Assembly: GCF_014596565.1 (NCBI RefSeq)
Contig: NZ_NOIN01000007.1
Location: forward strand, 1-64,000
DNA from: Pseudomonas sp. PSB18
GTDB taxonomy: Bacteria; Pseudomonadota; Gammaproteobacteria; Pseudomonadales; Pseudomonadaceae
DNA: 64,000 nucleotides
Direction of reading: 5' to 3'
Every line of letters begins with the position of its first letter. Position 1 is the stretch's first letter. Shown here one piece after another: positions 24,658 through 34,200 of this stretch. The translations under genes were made by a program, and so were the position numbers. The notes under the pieces were generated by a model that saw only the letters and a list, made by a program, of their open reading frames with translations, had not been told where the DNA came from and did not search any database.

Positions 24658-25617
24658 TCAAGGCTTCACCACCTGTTCTGCTTCGACATAGGTGAACGAA
24701 GCCCTGCCGTTGAGGCTGGCGGCAGGCGTCAGGCGAATGATCGGTATCACGAGTTTCGGGTGGGTGGAGTTGTAGAAGTCGCGTTGGTTGTATTGGGCGT
24801 CGGCCAGTCCCTCGCTATACCCTGCGATATAGAAGAATGCCAGGATCGGTAGACTGTTGGGCTGTCCCGGAGTCCAGGTTTTGACAATCATTTCGTTATG
24901 GTCGTGAAACACTTGTTGAGCGTAGTTCGGATGAGTCGCTGCTAACAACGCCCTGGCCCGCAATGACTCCCTGAAGGCCGGCCCGGCCAAGGTGTTGCGA
25001 CCATCGCTGACGTCGAATCCGCACTGTTGAATAGGGTGCTGGGCATTAGGGTCAGGATAGGTCCATACGTACACCCATTGCTCGGCGATGGTCACGTTGT
25101 GGTATTGGCACAAATTACTGTGATAAGGATAATTTGCATGAGGCCCACACACTTGTAACCGGCTTTGCGTCCAGCCATCCATCGGGTATGAACACATATA
25201 TTGCAGATGGATTTTGTCCGCCGGCGCTTCGAGAACGGGATACACGATATAGCCGTTGTGATAGCCCCCGCCAAAGTGACTGAAGTTGGTATCTGCCCGC
25301 ATATAGGAAAACGACACGCCGCCATTTTCCAACGAGATCGGGCTGGGGTCCCAGACTTTATATCTTTCGGCGGGGTCTTTTATGGTGAGTCGATGGACGA
25401 CGCCCGAGCAGAGGAAGGCCGGTTGGGATTCTGAATGGTGACAGTTGGCGAAATTACGACCATAGAGTGTCGTCAGATAAGCTGCAGTCTCCGGTCCATT
25501 GAGCACCTGGCTGCCATTGATGTCGGTGATTTCAGGCGGCTGTGTCCCGAGTTGCGTGCAGCCCACTGCCACGGCGATTAACAACAGACCGATAAATTTA
25601 CGCATCAAAGCGGTCAT
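24658..25617 (-). CDS. Halovibrin-like lipoprotein (copy B)
   Basis: 319 residues. A signal peptide ends in the lipobox-like AVGC with Cys20. The mature part has FLCSGVVHRLTI, YKVWDPSPIS, GGVSFSYMRADTNF, MCSYPMDGWT, QCGFDVSDGRN, LAGPAFRESL and QYNQRDFYNSTHPK. Many of these blocks, with their paired Cys, recur in the neighbour at 25796-26719. I believe this family is annotated in Pseudomonas as halovibrin (HvnA-like, a group that includes secreted NAD-cleaving proteins of Vibrio), but this is from memory and the catalytic residues are not proven here. Base composition is visibly lower in GC than the surroundings. ATG 25617 follows the stop of the third-copy remnant by only three bases. Confidence 0.75.
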   Translation of the reverse strand: MTALMRKFIGLLLIAVAVGCTQLGTQPPEITDINGSQVLNGPETAAYLTTLYGRNFANCHHSESQPAFLCSGVVHRLTIKDPAERYKVWDPSPISLENGGVSFSYMRADTNFSHFGGGYHNGYIVYPVLEAPADKIHLQYMCSYPMDGWTQSRLQVCGPHANYPYHSNLCQYHNVTIAEQWVYVWTYPDPNAQHPIQQCGFDVSDGRNTLAGPAFRESLRARALLAATHPNYAQQVFHDHNEMIVKTWTPGQPNSLPILAFFYIAGYSEGLADAQYNQRDFYNSTHPKLVIPIIRLTPAASLNGRASFTYVEAEQVVKP

Positions 25618-25620
25618 GGC

Positions 25621-25755
25621 GTTACCCTTGGTCCGTTGTCGAGTAAGTGAAAATGGTCGTTCCATTAAGACTGACGGCCGGCGTCAGACGAATGATCGGT
25701 ATCACTGTCTTGGGGTTGGTTGAGTTATAGAAGTCGCGCTGATTGTATTGGGCAG
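25621..25755 (-). pseudogene. 44-codon remnant of a third halovibrin-like gene
   Basis: Read on the minus strand this stretch encodes QYNQRDFYNSTNPKTVIP, IIRLTPAVSLNGTT and IFTYSTTDQG, then TAA at 25621. That is the C-terminus of the same family as the genes on either side. Nothing upstream of codon 25755 matches; the frame runs into unrelated sequence, and the 5' six-sevenths of the gene is gone. It is closest to copy B (SLNG, TPA). The most likely origin is a deletion by recombination between tandem copies. Confidence 0.85.
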
Positions 25756-25795
25756 GCCTATCAATCCGCTTAACCTGATCATGTGGATACCCTTG

Positions 25796-26719
25796 CTAAG
25801 GTTTCACCACCTGATCTGCCGCGACGTAGGTGAAGGTCGCACTTGCGGTTGCACTGGTGGCGGGAACCAAACGAATGATTGGCACTATGATTTTCGGATT
25901 GGTGGAGTTATAGAAGTCGCGTTGGTTATATTGGGCATCGGCCAACCCCGTATTGGTGCCCCCAGCGACAAAGAAAAACGCCATGATGGGAAAACTGTTC
26001 GGCCGTCCCGGCGTCCAGGTCTTGATAATGATTTCGTTATGCTCTGCGAATCCCCTGTCTCCTACCAGGGATTTGCTCAGCAAGGATTGGTAAAAAGCGG
26101 GTCCCGCCAGGTGATTGCGATCATCACTGACATCGAATCCGCATTGGCGCAGGTATTCATTGCCACCCGGCATCGTCCACACGCCCAGCCATTGTTGCGC
26201 GGTGGTCACCCCGGCCACGTGGCAGGGGCGGCTTAGCGCAGGATAGTCCGCGGAAGCGCCGCAGGGGGGCGTTCGGTACCAGCTCCAGGCATCCATCGGA
26301 TATGAGCACAGATAGTCCAGGTCAATCTTGTCAGACGGCGCGCCGAAGATGGGGTAGAGGATATAACCGTCGCCGTTCCCCCATGCCAACCTCCCGAAAT
26401 TGGCATCTGCTCGCAGATAGGAGAAGGACACTCCGCCACTGGTGATTGACGTTGGGCTTGGGTCCCAGACCTTGTATTTCTCTTCGGGGTCTTTCGCCGT
26501 CACCCTAAGGGTGACACCCGAACAAAGGAATGAGGGTTGAGAGTCGGAATTGTTGCAGTTGGGAAACTTGCGATGGTAAAGCGTGGTCAGGAAACTGGCA
26601 GTTTCCGTTCCATCGAGGACCTGGACGCCGTTGATACTGACAGTGTCAGGCGGTACTGTCGCGACCTGCGCGCAACCGACCACTAATGTGATTAACAGCA
26701 GCCCCAGTAGTTTACGCAT
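25796..26719 (-). CDS. Halovibrin-like lipoprotein (copy A)
   Basis: 307 residues. Signal peptide MRKLLGLLLITLVVGC with lipidation Cys16. The shared blocks are FLCSGVTLRVTA, YKVWDPSPTS, GGVSFSYLRADANF, LCSYPMDAWSW, QCGFDVSDDRN, LAGPAFYQSLL and QYNQRDFYNSTNPK. It is a clear paralogue of copy B (about half identical by eye) and lies on the same strand, followed by the remnant and copy B. AGGAG lies eight bases before ATG 26719. Probably an outer-membrane-anchored or released protein; NAD-glycohydrolase-like activity is possible but unproven. Confidence 0.75.
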   Translation of the reverse strand: MRKLLGLLLITLVVGCAQVATVPPDTVSINGVQVLDGTETASFLTTLYHRKFPNCNNSDSQPSFLCSGVTLRVTAKDPEEKYKVWDPSPTSITSGGVSFSYLRADANFGRLAWGNGDGYILYPIFGAPSDKIDLDYLCSYPMDAWSWYRTPPCGASADYPALSRPCHVAGVTTAQQWLGVWTMPGGNEYLRQCGFDVSDDRNHLAGPAFYQSLLSKSLVGDRGFAEHNEIIIKTWTPGRPNSFPIMAFFFVAGGTNTGLADAQYNQRDFYNSTNPKIIVPIIRLVPATSATASATFTYVAADQVVKP

Positions 26720-26791
26720 GATACGTTCTCCTGCGATGGACATGCAGTGTCCGGGTGGACCAAAAACGGGGTGTTACATTGAAAGCCTGAG

Positions 26792-28177
26792 TCAGGCGAT
26801 CAATCTCAGAAACCATGAAAAGACAATCGGCGTGCCAGTACCGGTTTCTCTAAGCGTCCAATTGATCATGATGGGACGTCCCCGGTTTTCGCTGATCCAG
26901 GCAGGATCCACCCGCAGGTCGGTTTGGCTGGTGTTCGGCGTAATGGGAATTTCCTGACCGTATCGGACAGTCACGCCGAACAGCGCCACTCTTGCGGTAT
27001 GGGCGGTAGAAAACATTGGGTGATAAGCCCGCAGATTGGTTTTGCTGCTATCGAGCGTGGGTTCCGGCAGCCGGTGTTTTTGCGCGGTGACGGTGAGGTT
27101 CAATCGGGGAGAAGGTATATCCGTAGTAGTCCCTGGCAGCCTGACGGTATACATGACTGCCGCTCCGGTGCCGATGCAGTCCACCACTTCGTTCCTGGGA
27201 ACCTGGAATTGCAAAGTCTGTCCGGCCTGAGAGACCGTCTGGATTTCACTGCCATAAGTCGAATTACGCCCAATCCAGTACACCTTGACCTCCTGCCCTT
27301 GGGCAGAGCCGGTATAGCTGACTTCGACGGTGGCAAAGTCGGCGTAGTAGAAATCGTTTTCGAAATTCAGCCGTTCGCCGTTCAGCTCCCTGGCTTCCAG
27401 CACCTTGGGCTTGCTCAGGTCCAGTGCCGGTTGGCGAACATGCACGTCGATATAGGTGGTCCGTGACCATATGGCTTGTGGGCCGCTGGTATTGCCAAGC
27501 AGATCCGTCGCTCTGAAGCGCAAGGCGAACCTGGGATTGTCCTGCCAGAAGTCGGCTGTCCTCAGGATAATGTCCACGCTACCGGCGCTGGCCTCGAAAG
27601 GGGTGACGGTGTGCTGCGTTTCCTGGCTGTCACGATCGAGGACGATGACGTCCTTCTCGCGCATGTAGGGGTAGCTCATTTTCAGTAATACCCCCTGGGC
27701 GGCCATTGCCGCGTCCACGCCGTTGGCGATGACATCGGCGGGCAGGGTCAGGGTCAGGTTCGGGTTATCACCGGGGCCGGAAACTTCGCCGCCAGGGCGT
27801 GGTCGGTGAAACAACACCGTTAATGGCTGCGATGTCTGGGGCACTGTTTGGCCGATACGCAGCACACTCAGGCGAATCTTGTTGATGCCGTTGCTCAACA
27901 GGTCACCTGGCAAGTAGAGAGTGAGGCGTTCGTTTTCTTCACCTGGTTGAACGGTTTGGCTCAAGACCGGGATGTCGGAATCACCCAACAGGATACGGGC
28001 GCTATCCCCCGCATACTTTAGGTCCCAGGGGTCGCTTACCAATTGAAGGCGTCCCCCTGTGATGAGGTTGAGCGGCAAACCACCGTCCGGGTTCGCGGGA
28101 TGCTCAACCGATATCATGCCCGGGATATAGACCGGGTCGATGACTCGGGGCTCGTTGGCTGTGTTCTGGCTGGTCAT
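26792..28177 (-). CDS. Hypothetical protein with repeated beta-sandwich (Ig-like) modules
   Basis: 461 residues, no signal peptide and no membrane segment. The sequence alternates hydrophobic strands and Gly/Pro/Asn turns over its whole length, with several blocks that begin with a Pro-rich linker and end with a polar strand (SQPLTVLFHRPRPGG, YIDVHVRQPALDLSKPKV, LNLTVTAQKHRLPEP). This suggests four or five Ig-like domains. I do not recognise a named family. It lies 72 bases upstream of copy A on the same strand and shares its lower GC content, so the three genes may form one accessory unit. The start at 28177 has AGGAG eight bases upstream. Confidence 0.6.
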   Translation of the reverse strand: MTSQNTANEPRVIDPVYIPGMISVEHPANPDGGLPLNLITGGRLQLVSDPWDLKYAGDSARILLGDSDIPVLSQTVQPGEENERLTLYLPGDLLSNGINKIRLSVLRIGQTVPQTSQPLTVLFHRPRPGGEVSGPGDNPNLTLTLPADVIANGVDAAMAAQGVLLKMSYPYMREKDVIVLDRDSQETQHTVTPFEASAGSVDIILRTADFWQDNPRFALRFRATDLLGNTSGPQAIWSRTTYIDVHVRQPALDLSKPKVLEARELNGERLNFENDFYYADFATVEVSYTGSAQGQEVKVYWIGRNSTYGSEIQTVSQAGQTLQFQVPRNEVVDCIGTGAAVMYTVRLPGTTTDIPSPRLNLTVTAQKHRLPEPTLDSSKTNLRAYHPMFSTAHTARVALFGVTVRYGQEIPITPNTSQTDLRVDPAWISENRGRPIMINWTLRETGTGTPIVFSWFLRLIA

Positions 28178-28259
28178 GTCATCTGCTCCTGTGGCCAAGA
28201 ACTGTCGTGGCTATCGTCTCGGCGGCTGGCTTTATAAAACCTCTCTCAGGCGGTATTGA

Positions 28260-28284
28260 CTACTGTCAGGTCTGACAGGTGAGG
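28260..28284 (-). promoter_or_regulatory. CTGTCAG inverted-repeat motif
   Basis: CTACTGTCAGGTCTGACAG followed by GTGAGG: the arms CTGTCAG and CTGACAG form a near-perfect inverted repeat about 83 bases before the beta-sandwich gene. A very similar site is at 61328-61350. Confidence 0.4.
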
Positions 28285-28451
28285 GGTATAAACCCCGCCG
28301 CTCATCACATTCCCGGACGTTCATTCACACTGCGAAGAGATGGGTTCCCCTCCAGTCGGGTCGGTCACTTTCATGCCAGGGCGGGCAGAAACCCGCCCAT
28401 TGGCTATTCTGTAGTCCCGGCCCATCTCGTGTGGCTTACAGGAGTGACAGC

Positions 28452-29123
28452 ATGAAATTCGCGTCCACCATCAGCATCGCCTGTGTCTTCTCGCTCACCC
28501 TGGCGGGTTGCTCCAGCAACGTCACTCAGCCGGACGAATACTCCGGGTTCCTGGGAGATTACAGCCGGCTCAAGGAAGAAAAATCACCTTCGGGAGCCGA
28601 GGTGATGCGTTGGGTCGATCCGAAGATCGATCCGGGCAAATACACCCATATCTATATCGAACCGACGCAGCTGTACCCCAAGCCGCAGCCGACCGTGAAA
28701 ATTCCCCAGGCCACCTTGTCCGGCATCACCGCGTATTACGATCAGGCCCTCAGGCGCGAAGTCGCCAAGTCCTTGCCCCTGGCGACCGGTCCGGGGCCGG
28801 GGGTATTGGTGATGCGTGCGGCCATCACCGCCGTCGCCAGCAAGACCGAGGGCCTGAAGCCTTACGAGGTGGTGCCGATTGCACTGGTGGCGGCCGCGGT
28901 CAGTACCGCCAGCGGTATTCGCGACCAGGAAACCACGTTGGGCACCGAGGCGGTGTTCCTCGACGGCGGGAACAATGCGGTGATCGCCCAGGTGGTGCGC
29001 AAGGGCACGGGCAGGCCATTGTCCAATGAGTCCCAGGTGATGAAACCCGATGACGTCAAGGGCGTCATCGATGGCTGGGCGGCGGATCTGCACCAGTCGT
29101 TTCTCAAGCTCAAGGGCAAGTAG
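28452..29123 (+). CDS. DUF3313 family lipoprotein
   Basis: 223 residues. Lipobox LAGC with Cys20 after a short signal peptide, then the DUF3313 pattern: YSGFLGDYSRLKE, DPGKYTHIYIEP, RAAITAVASK and a C-terminal WAADLHQSFLKLK. It is anchored in the outer or inner membrane facing the periplasm; no function is known for the family. AGGAG lies seven bases before the ATG. Confidence 0.88.
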   Translation: MKFASTISIACVFSLTLAGCSSNVTQPDEYSGFLGDYSRLKEEKSPSGAEVMRWVDPKIDPGKYTHIYIEPTQLYPKPQPTVKIPQATLSGITAYYDQALRREVAKSLPLATGPGPGVLVMRAAITAVASKTEGLKPYEVVPIALVAAAVSTASGIRDQETTLGTEAVFLDGGNNAVIAQVVRKGTGRPLSNESQVMKPDDVKGVIDGWAADLHQSFLKLKGK

Positions 29124-29228
29124 CGACACCCGAGCCATGACTTTTTATGTCTAGCCATAGGTCGCGGCGGCATTTCATGGTTAACTCCGGCCTCGACCTT
29201 TTTCAAACATGTCAGAAGGAATCCGCTC

Positions 29229-29729
29229 ATGGCTCAAGTCACCCTCAAAGGCAACCCGGTTCAAGTCAATGGCCAGTTGCCGCAAGCCGGTTCCAAGGCG
29301 CCAGCCTTTTCCCTGGTTGCCGGCAATCTGTCGGACGTTTCCCTGAAGGATTTCGCCGGCAAGCGCAAGGTGCTGAATATTTTCCCAAGCGTCGACACCC
29401 CGACCTGTGCCACGTCCGTGCGCAAGTTCAATGCCCAGGCCAACGAGCTGAACAACACCGTCGTGCTGTGCATCTCCGCTGACCTGCCGTTCGCCCAGGC
29501 GCGTTTCTGCGGTGCCGAAGGCCTGGAGAATGTCCAGAACCTGTCCACCCTGCGCGGTGCCGAGTTCATCCAGAACTACGGCGTGGCCATTGCCGACGGC
29601 CCGCTGAAGGGCCTGACCGCCCGTGCCGTGGTCGTGTTGGACGAAAACGACACCGTACTGCACAGCGAACTGGTCAAGGAAATCGCCGAAGAGCCGAACT
29701 ACGACGCTGCGCTCGCTGTTCTGAAATAA
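29229..29729 (+). CDS. tpx: Thiol peroxidase
   Basis: 166 residues, the usual length of the atypical 2-Cys peroxiredoxin Tpx. The peroxidatic cysteine is Cys60 in FPSVDTPTCATSVR and the resolving cysteine is Cys94 in ARFCGAEGL. It reduces hydrogen peroxide and organic hydroperoxides using thioredoxin. AAGGA lies about eight bases before ATG, and a strong terminator follows, so it is a single-gene unit. Confidence 0.96.
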   Translation: MAQVTLKGNPVQVNGQLPQAGSKAPAFSLVAGNLSDVSLKDFAGKRKVLNIFPSVDTPTCATSVRKFNAQANELNNTVVLCISADLPFAQARFCGAEGLENVQNLSTLRGAEFIQNYGVAIADGPLKGLTARAVVVLDENDTVLHSELVKEIAEEPNYDAALAVLK

Positions 29730-29761
29730 GTGCTCTGATCAGAGTATTTATTACAATTGTT

Positions 29762-29795
29762 AACGGCCTGGCCTTGTCCAGGCCGTTTTCTTTTG
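29762..29795 (+). terminator. Terminator after tpx
   Basis: AACGGCCTGG and CCAGGCCGTT pair around a six-base loop, followed by TTCTTTT. Confidence 0.9.
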
Positions 29796-29904
29796 TACTT
29801 CAAACGCTTAGCCTGCAACGCGATACGTAAGCCCAAGGTAAATTGCCGGTAAAGGCGCTTTGCTAAATACCCGCCAGTGCTTATCGTTCAGCCTTCCATA
29901 AAAG

Positions 29905-31236
29905 ATGCCCACGCGCCCAATGGTTGATCACTCCATGCAATCCTCTGCTCCCCGCAATTCCCGTCGCTGGCTGTTGAGCCTGTTCATTGTGCTGGTCATC
30001 GCGGCGCTGGTCTGGAAATTCTGGCCGGCCGGTGGGGATCACAAGTCCACCACAGGACAGAAAGCCGCCGCTGGGCACATGGGGCGTTCGGGGGGCATGC
30101 GGCCCGGGTTTGGCGGTGCAACGGGGCCGATACCGGTTCGTGTGGCAGCCGCCGTCACCGGGGACTTCCCGCTGTATTACAAGGCGTTGGGCACGGTCAC
30201 GGCGCTCAATACCATCAACGTGCGCAGCCGAGTGGGCGGTGAGCTGGTCAAGATCGCCTTCGAAGAAGGGCAGATGGTGAAGGCGGGGGACCTGCTGGCC
30301 GAGATCGATCCACGTCCCTACCAGAACGCCTTGCTGCAAGCCGAGGGTACGTTGCTGCAGAACCAGGCCCAGTTGAAAAACGCCCAGGTCGATCTTGAGC
30401 GGTATCGCGGCCTGTATGCCGAGGACAGCATCGCCAAGCAGACCCTCGACACTGCTGCCGCGCTGGTGGGGCAGTATCAAGGTACGGTCAAGACCAACCA
30501 GGCGGCAGTCAACGACGCCAAGCTCAACCTGGAGTTCACCAAGATACGCGCGCCGATCTCCGGGCGCGTCGGTTTGCGGCAGCTGGACATCGGCAACCTG
30601 GTGGCGGCCAACGACACCACGGCCCTGGCGGTCATCACCCAGACCCAACCCATCAACGTCGTGTTCACCCTGCCGGAAAACAATCTCGACACGGTGCTCG
30701 CCCGCTACCGCAGCGGCGCGAAGTTGCCTGTCGAAGCCTGGGACCGTGGCGATGTGAAACTCCAGGCCAGCGGTGTGCTGCAAAGTCTGGACAACCAGAT
30801 CGATATCACCACTGGTACCCTGAAATTCAAGGCTCGCTACGATAATCGCGAGCAGTCGCTGTTCCCCAATCAGTTCGTCAATGTGCGTCTGTTGGCCGAC
30901 ACGCTCAAGGGTGTGGTCCTGGCGCCGTCCGCCGCCATTCAGTTCGGCACCAACGGCACCTTCGTCTACGCCCTGGAGGGCGACAAGAAGGTCACCATCA
31001 AACAGCTCAAGATCGGTGCCAGTGACGGCGAAAATACCGTGGTCACTGAAGGACTGGCCGTCGGCGACCGGGTGGTGCTCGAAGGCACCGACCGCTTGAA
31101 GGAAGGCAGCGAAGTGGAGGTGGTCAACGACAGCCAGGACGTGCCCGCCACGCCAACCGAACACCTGCAAGGCAAGCCTGCGGCAGCCCCGGCTGAACCG
31201 GCCGGGACCGACAAGGCGAAAAAGGGCAGCGCATGA
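29905..31236 (+). CDS. muxA: RND efflux periplasmic adaptor (MuxA/MdtA type)
   Basis: 443 residues. A membrane anchor at about 20-38 (WLLSLFIVLVIAALVWKFW) is followed by a Gly-rich linker, the lipoyl-like half-motifs (NVRSRVGGELVKIAFEEGQ near 105 and TKIRAPISGRVGLRQ near 213), an alpha-hairpin between them and beta-barrel/proximal domains. It links two inner-membrane RND pumps with the outer-membrane channel. The gene order adaptor, two pumps, channel is that of P. aeruginosa muxABC-opmB and E. coli mdtABC. The exact start is uncertain: three ATGs at 29905, 29920 and 29935 all have weak Shine-Dalgarno sequences. Its stop overlaps the muxB ATG. Confidence 0.9.
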   Translation: MPTRPMVDHSMQSSAPRNSRRWLLSLFIVLVIAALVWKFWPAGGDHKSTTGQKAAAGHMGRSGGMRPGFGGATGPIPVRVAAAVTGDFPLYYKALGTVTALNTINVRSRVGGELVKIAFEEGQMVKAGDLLAEIDPRPYQNALLQAEGTLLQNQAQLKNAQVDLERYRGLYAEDSIAKQTLDTAAALVGQYQGTVKTNQAAVNDAKLNLEFTKIRAPISGRVGLRQLDIGNLVAANDTTALAVITQTQPINVVFTLPENNLDTVLARYRSGAKLPVEAWDRGDVKLQASGVLQSLDNQIDITTGTLKFKARYDNREQSLFPNQFVNVRLLADTLKGVVLAPSAAIQFGTNGTFVYALEGDKKVTIKQLKIGASDGENTVVTEGLAVGDRVVLEGTDRLKEGSEVEVVNDSQDVPATPTEHLQGKPAAAPAEPAGTDKAKKGSA

Positions 31237-34200
31237 ACCTCTCGCGGCTGTTCATCCTGCGCCCGGTCGCTACCACGTTGAGCATGCTGGCCATTGTCCT
31301 GGCCGGCCTGATCGCCTATCGGTTGCTGCCGGTGTCGGCGTTGCCCCAGGTCGACTACCCGACCATCCGTGTCATGACCCTGTACCCGGGCGCCAGCCCC
31401 GACGTGATGACCAGCGCCGTGACCGCACCCCTGGAACGGCAGTTCGGGCAGATGCCGGGCCTGACGCAGATGGCGTCCACCAGCTCCGGCGGCGCCTCGG
31501 TGATTACCCTGCGCTTCAACCTCGAGATCAACATGGATGTCGCCGAGCAGCAGGTACAGGCGGCGATCAACGCGGCTACCAACCTGTTGCCGACCGACCT
31601 GCCGGCGCCGCCGGTGTACAACAAGGTCAACCCGGCCGACACCCCGGTGCTGACGCTGGCGATCACCTCCAAGACCATGCTGCTGCCCAGGCTCAACGAC
31701 CTGGTGGACACCCGCATGGCGCAGAAGGTCGCCCAGATCAGCGGGGTCGGCATGGTCACCATCGCCGGCGGCCAGCGCCAGGCGGTGCGGATCAAGGTCA
31801 ACCCCGAAGCCCTGGCGGCCAACGGCCTCAATCTGGCGGACGTGCGCACCCTGATCGGCGCCTCCAACGTCAACCAGCCCAAGGGCAACTTCGACGGCGC
31901 GACCCGGGTGTCGATGCTCGATGCCAACGACCAGTTGACCTCGCCCAAGGACTACGCCGAGCTGATCCTGGCCTACGCCAACGGCGCGCCGTTGCGACTC
32001 AAGGATGTGGCGCAGATCGTCGATGGCGCCGAGAACGAACGCCTTGCCGCCTGGGCCAACGAAAACCAGGCCGTGCTGCTGAACATCCAGCGCCAACCGG
32101 GTGCCAACGTCATTGAAGTGGTGGACCGGATCAAGGCACTGTTGCCGAGCATCACCGACAATCTGCCGGCCGGCCTGGACGTCACCGTACTCACCGACCG
32201 CACCCAGACCATCCGCGCCTCGGTCACCGACGTGCAGCATGAACTGCTGATCGCCATCGCCCTGGTGGTCATGGTGACGTTCCTGTTCCTGCGCCGTTTC
32301 AGCGCCACCATCATCCCGTCGGTGGCCGTGCCGCTGTCGCTGATCGGTACGTTCGGCGTGATGTACCTGGCGGGGTTCTCCATCAACAACCTGACACTGA
32401 TGGCCCTGACCGTTGCCACCGGTTTCGTGGTGGACGATGCCATCGTCATGCTGGAAAACATCGCCCGTTACATCGAGGAGGGCGACAGCCCGTTGCAGGC
32501 TGCGCTCAAGGGCGCGAAGCAGATCGGCTTCACGCTGGTGTCCCTGACGCTGTCGCTGATTGCCGTGTTGATCCCGCTGTTGTTCATGGCCGACGTAGTG
32601 GGGCGGTTGTTCCGTGAGTTCGCCATCACCCTGGCGGTGGCGATCCTGATTTCCCTGGTGGTGTCCCTGACCCTGACCCCGATGATGTGTGCGCGCTTGC
32701 TCAAGCGTGAACCGAAGGAGGATGAGCAGGGGCGTTTCTACCGCGCCAGCGGGGCGTGGATCGACTGGCTGATCGCCGCCTATGGTCGCAAGTTGCAATG
32801 GGTGCTCAGGCATCAGCCGCTGACCCTGCTGGTGGCAGTGGGCAGCCTTGTGCTAACGGTGGTGTTGTACCTGGCCGTGCCCAAGGGGTTTTTCCCGGTG
32901 CAGGACACCGGGGTGATCCAGGGTATTTCCGAGGCGCCGCAGTCGATTTCCTTTGCCGCCATGAGCGAACGCCAGCAAGAGCTGGCGAAGGTGATCCTTG
33001 CCGACCCGGCCGTGGAGAGCCTGTCTTCGTACATCGGCGTGGACGGCGACAACGCCACCCTCAACAGCGGTCGCCTGCTGATCAACCTCAAGCCTCACAA
33101 CGAGCGGGATGACAGTGCCAGCGAGATCATCGCCCGCTTGCAGCCGCAACTGGATCGGCTAGTGGGTATCCGCCTGTTCATGCAACCGGTGCAGGACCTG
33201 ACCATCGAGGACCGGGTCAGTCGTACCCAGTACCAGTTCAGCCTGTCGTCGCCGGACGCCGAATTGCTCACTCTGTGGAGCGGGCGACTGGTGGAGGCGC
33301 TGGCGCGCCAGCCGGAACTGACCGACGTCGCCAGCGACCTGCAGGACAAGGGACTCCAGGTCTACCTGGTGATCGACCGCGACGCCGCATCACGCCTGGG
33401 CGTGTCGGTGTCGAACATCACCGATGCGCTGTATGACGCATTTGGCCAACGACAGATTTCCACCATCTACACCCAGGCCAGCCAGTACCGGGTGGTGCTG
33501 CAGGCCCAGTCCGGGGAAAAGATCGGGCCCCAGGCCCTGGATCAGATCCACGTCAAGACCACCGACGGTGGGCAGGTGCGCCTGTCGAGCCTGGCCCGGG
33601 TCGAGGAACGTCAGGCCCAGTTGGCGATTGCCCACATCGGCCAGTTCCCGGCGGTGATGATGTCGTTCAACCTTGCGCCGGGGGTGGCCCTCGGGCATGG
33701 GGTGGAGGTGATCGAGAAGGTCCAGCACGATATCGGCATGCCGGTGGGCGTGCAGACCGAGTTCCAGGGCGCGGCCCAGGCGTTCCAGGCCTCGTTGTCC
33801 AGCACCTTGCTGCTGATCCTGGCGGCGGTGGTGACCATGTACATCGTGCTGGGCGTGCTGTACGAGAGCTATATCCACCCGATCACGATCCTCTCGACCT
33901 TGCCCTCGGCGGCCATCGGCGCCTTGCTGGCGTTGATTCTCAGCGGCAATGACCTGGGCATGATCGCGATCATCGGCATCATTCTGCTGATCGGCATCGT
34001 CAAGAAGAACGCGATCATGATGATCGACTTCGCCCTCGATGCCGAGCGCAACCAAGGTATCGATCCGCAGACGGCGATCTATCAAGCCGCATTGCTGCGC
34101 TTCCGGCCGATCCTGATGACCACCCTGGCGGCCCTGTTCGGTGCGGTACCGCTGATGCTCGCCACCGGCTCCGGCGCGGAACTGCGCCAACCCCTGGGGC

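Noticed and set aside
30966..32813. A 615-codon frame on the minus strand across muxA and muxB
   Set aside because: It is the antisense of well-defined RND genes, rich in His, Gln and Arg, with no recognisable domain or ribosome binding site.
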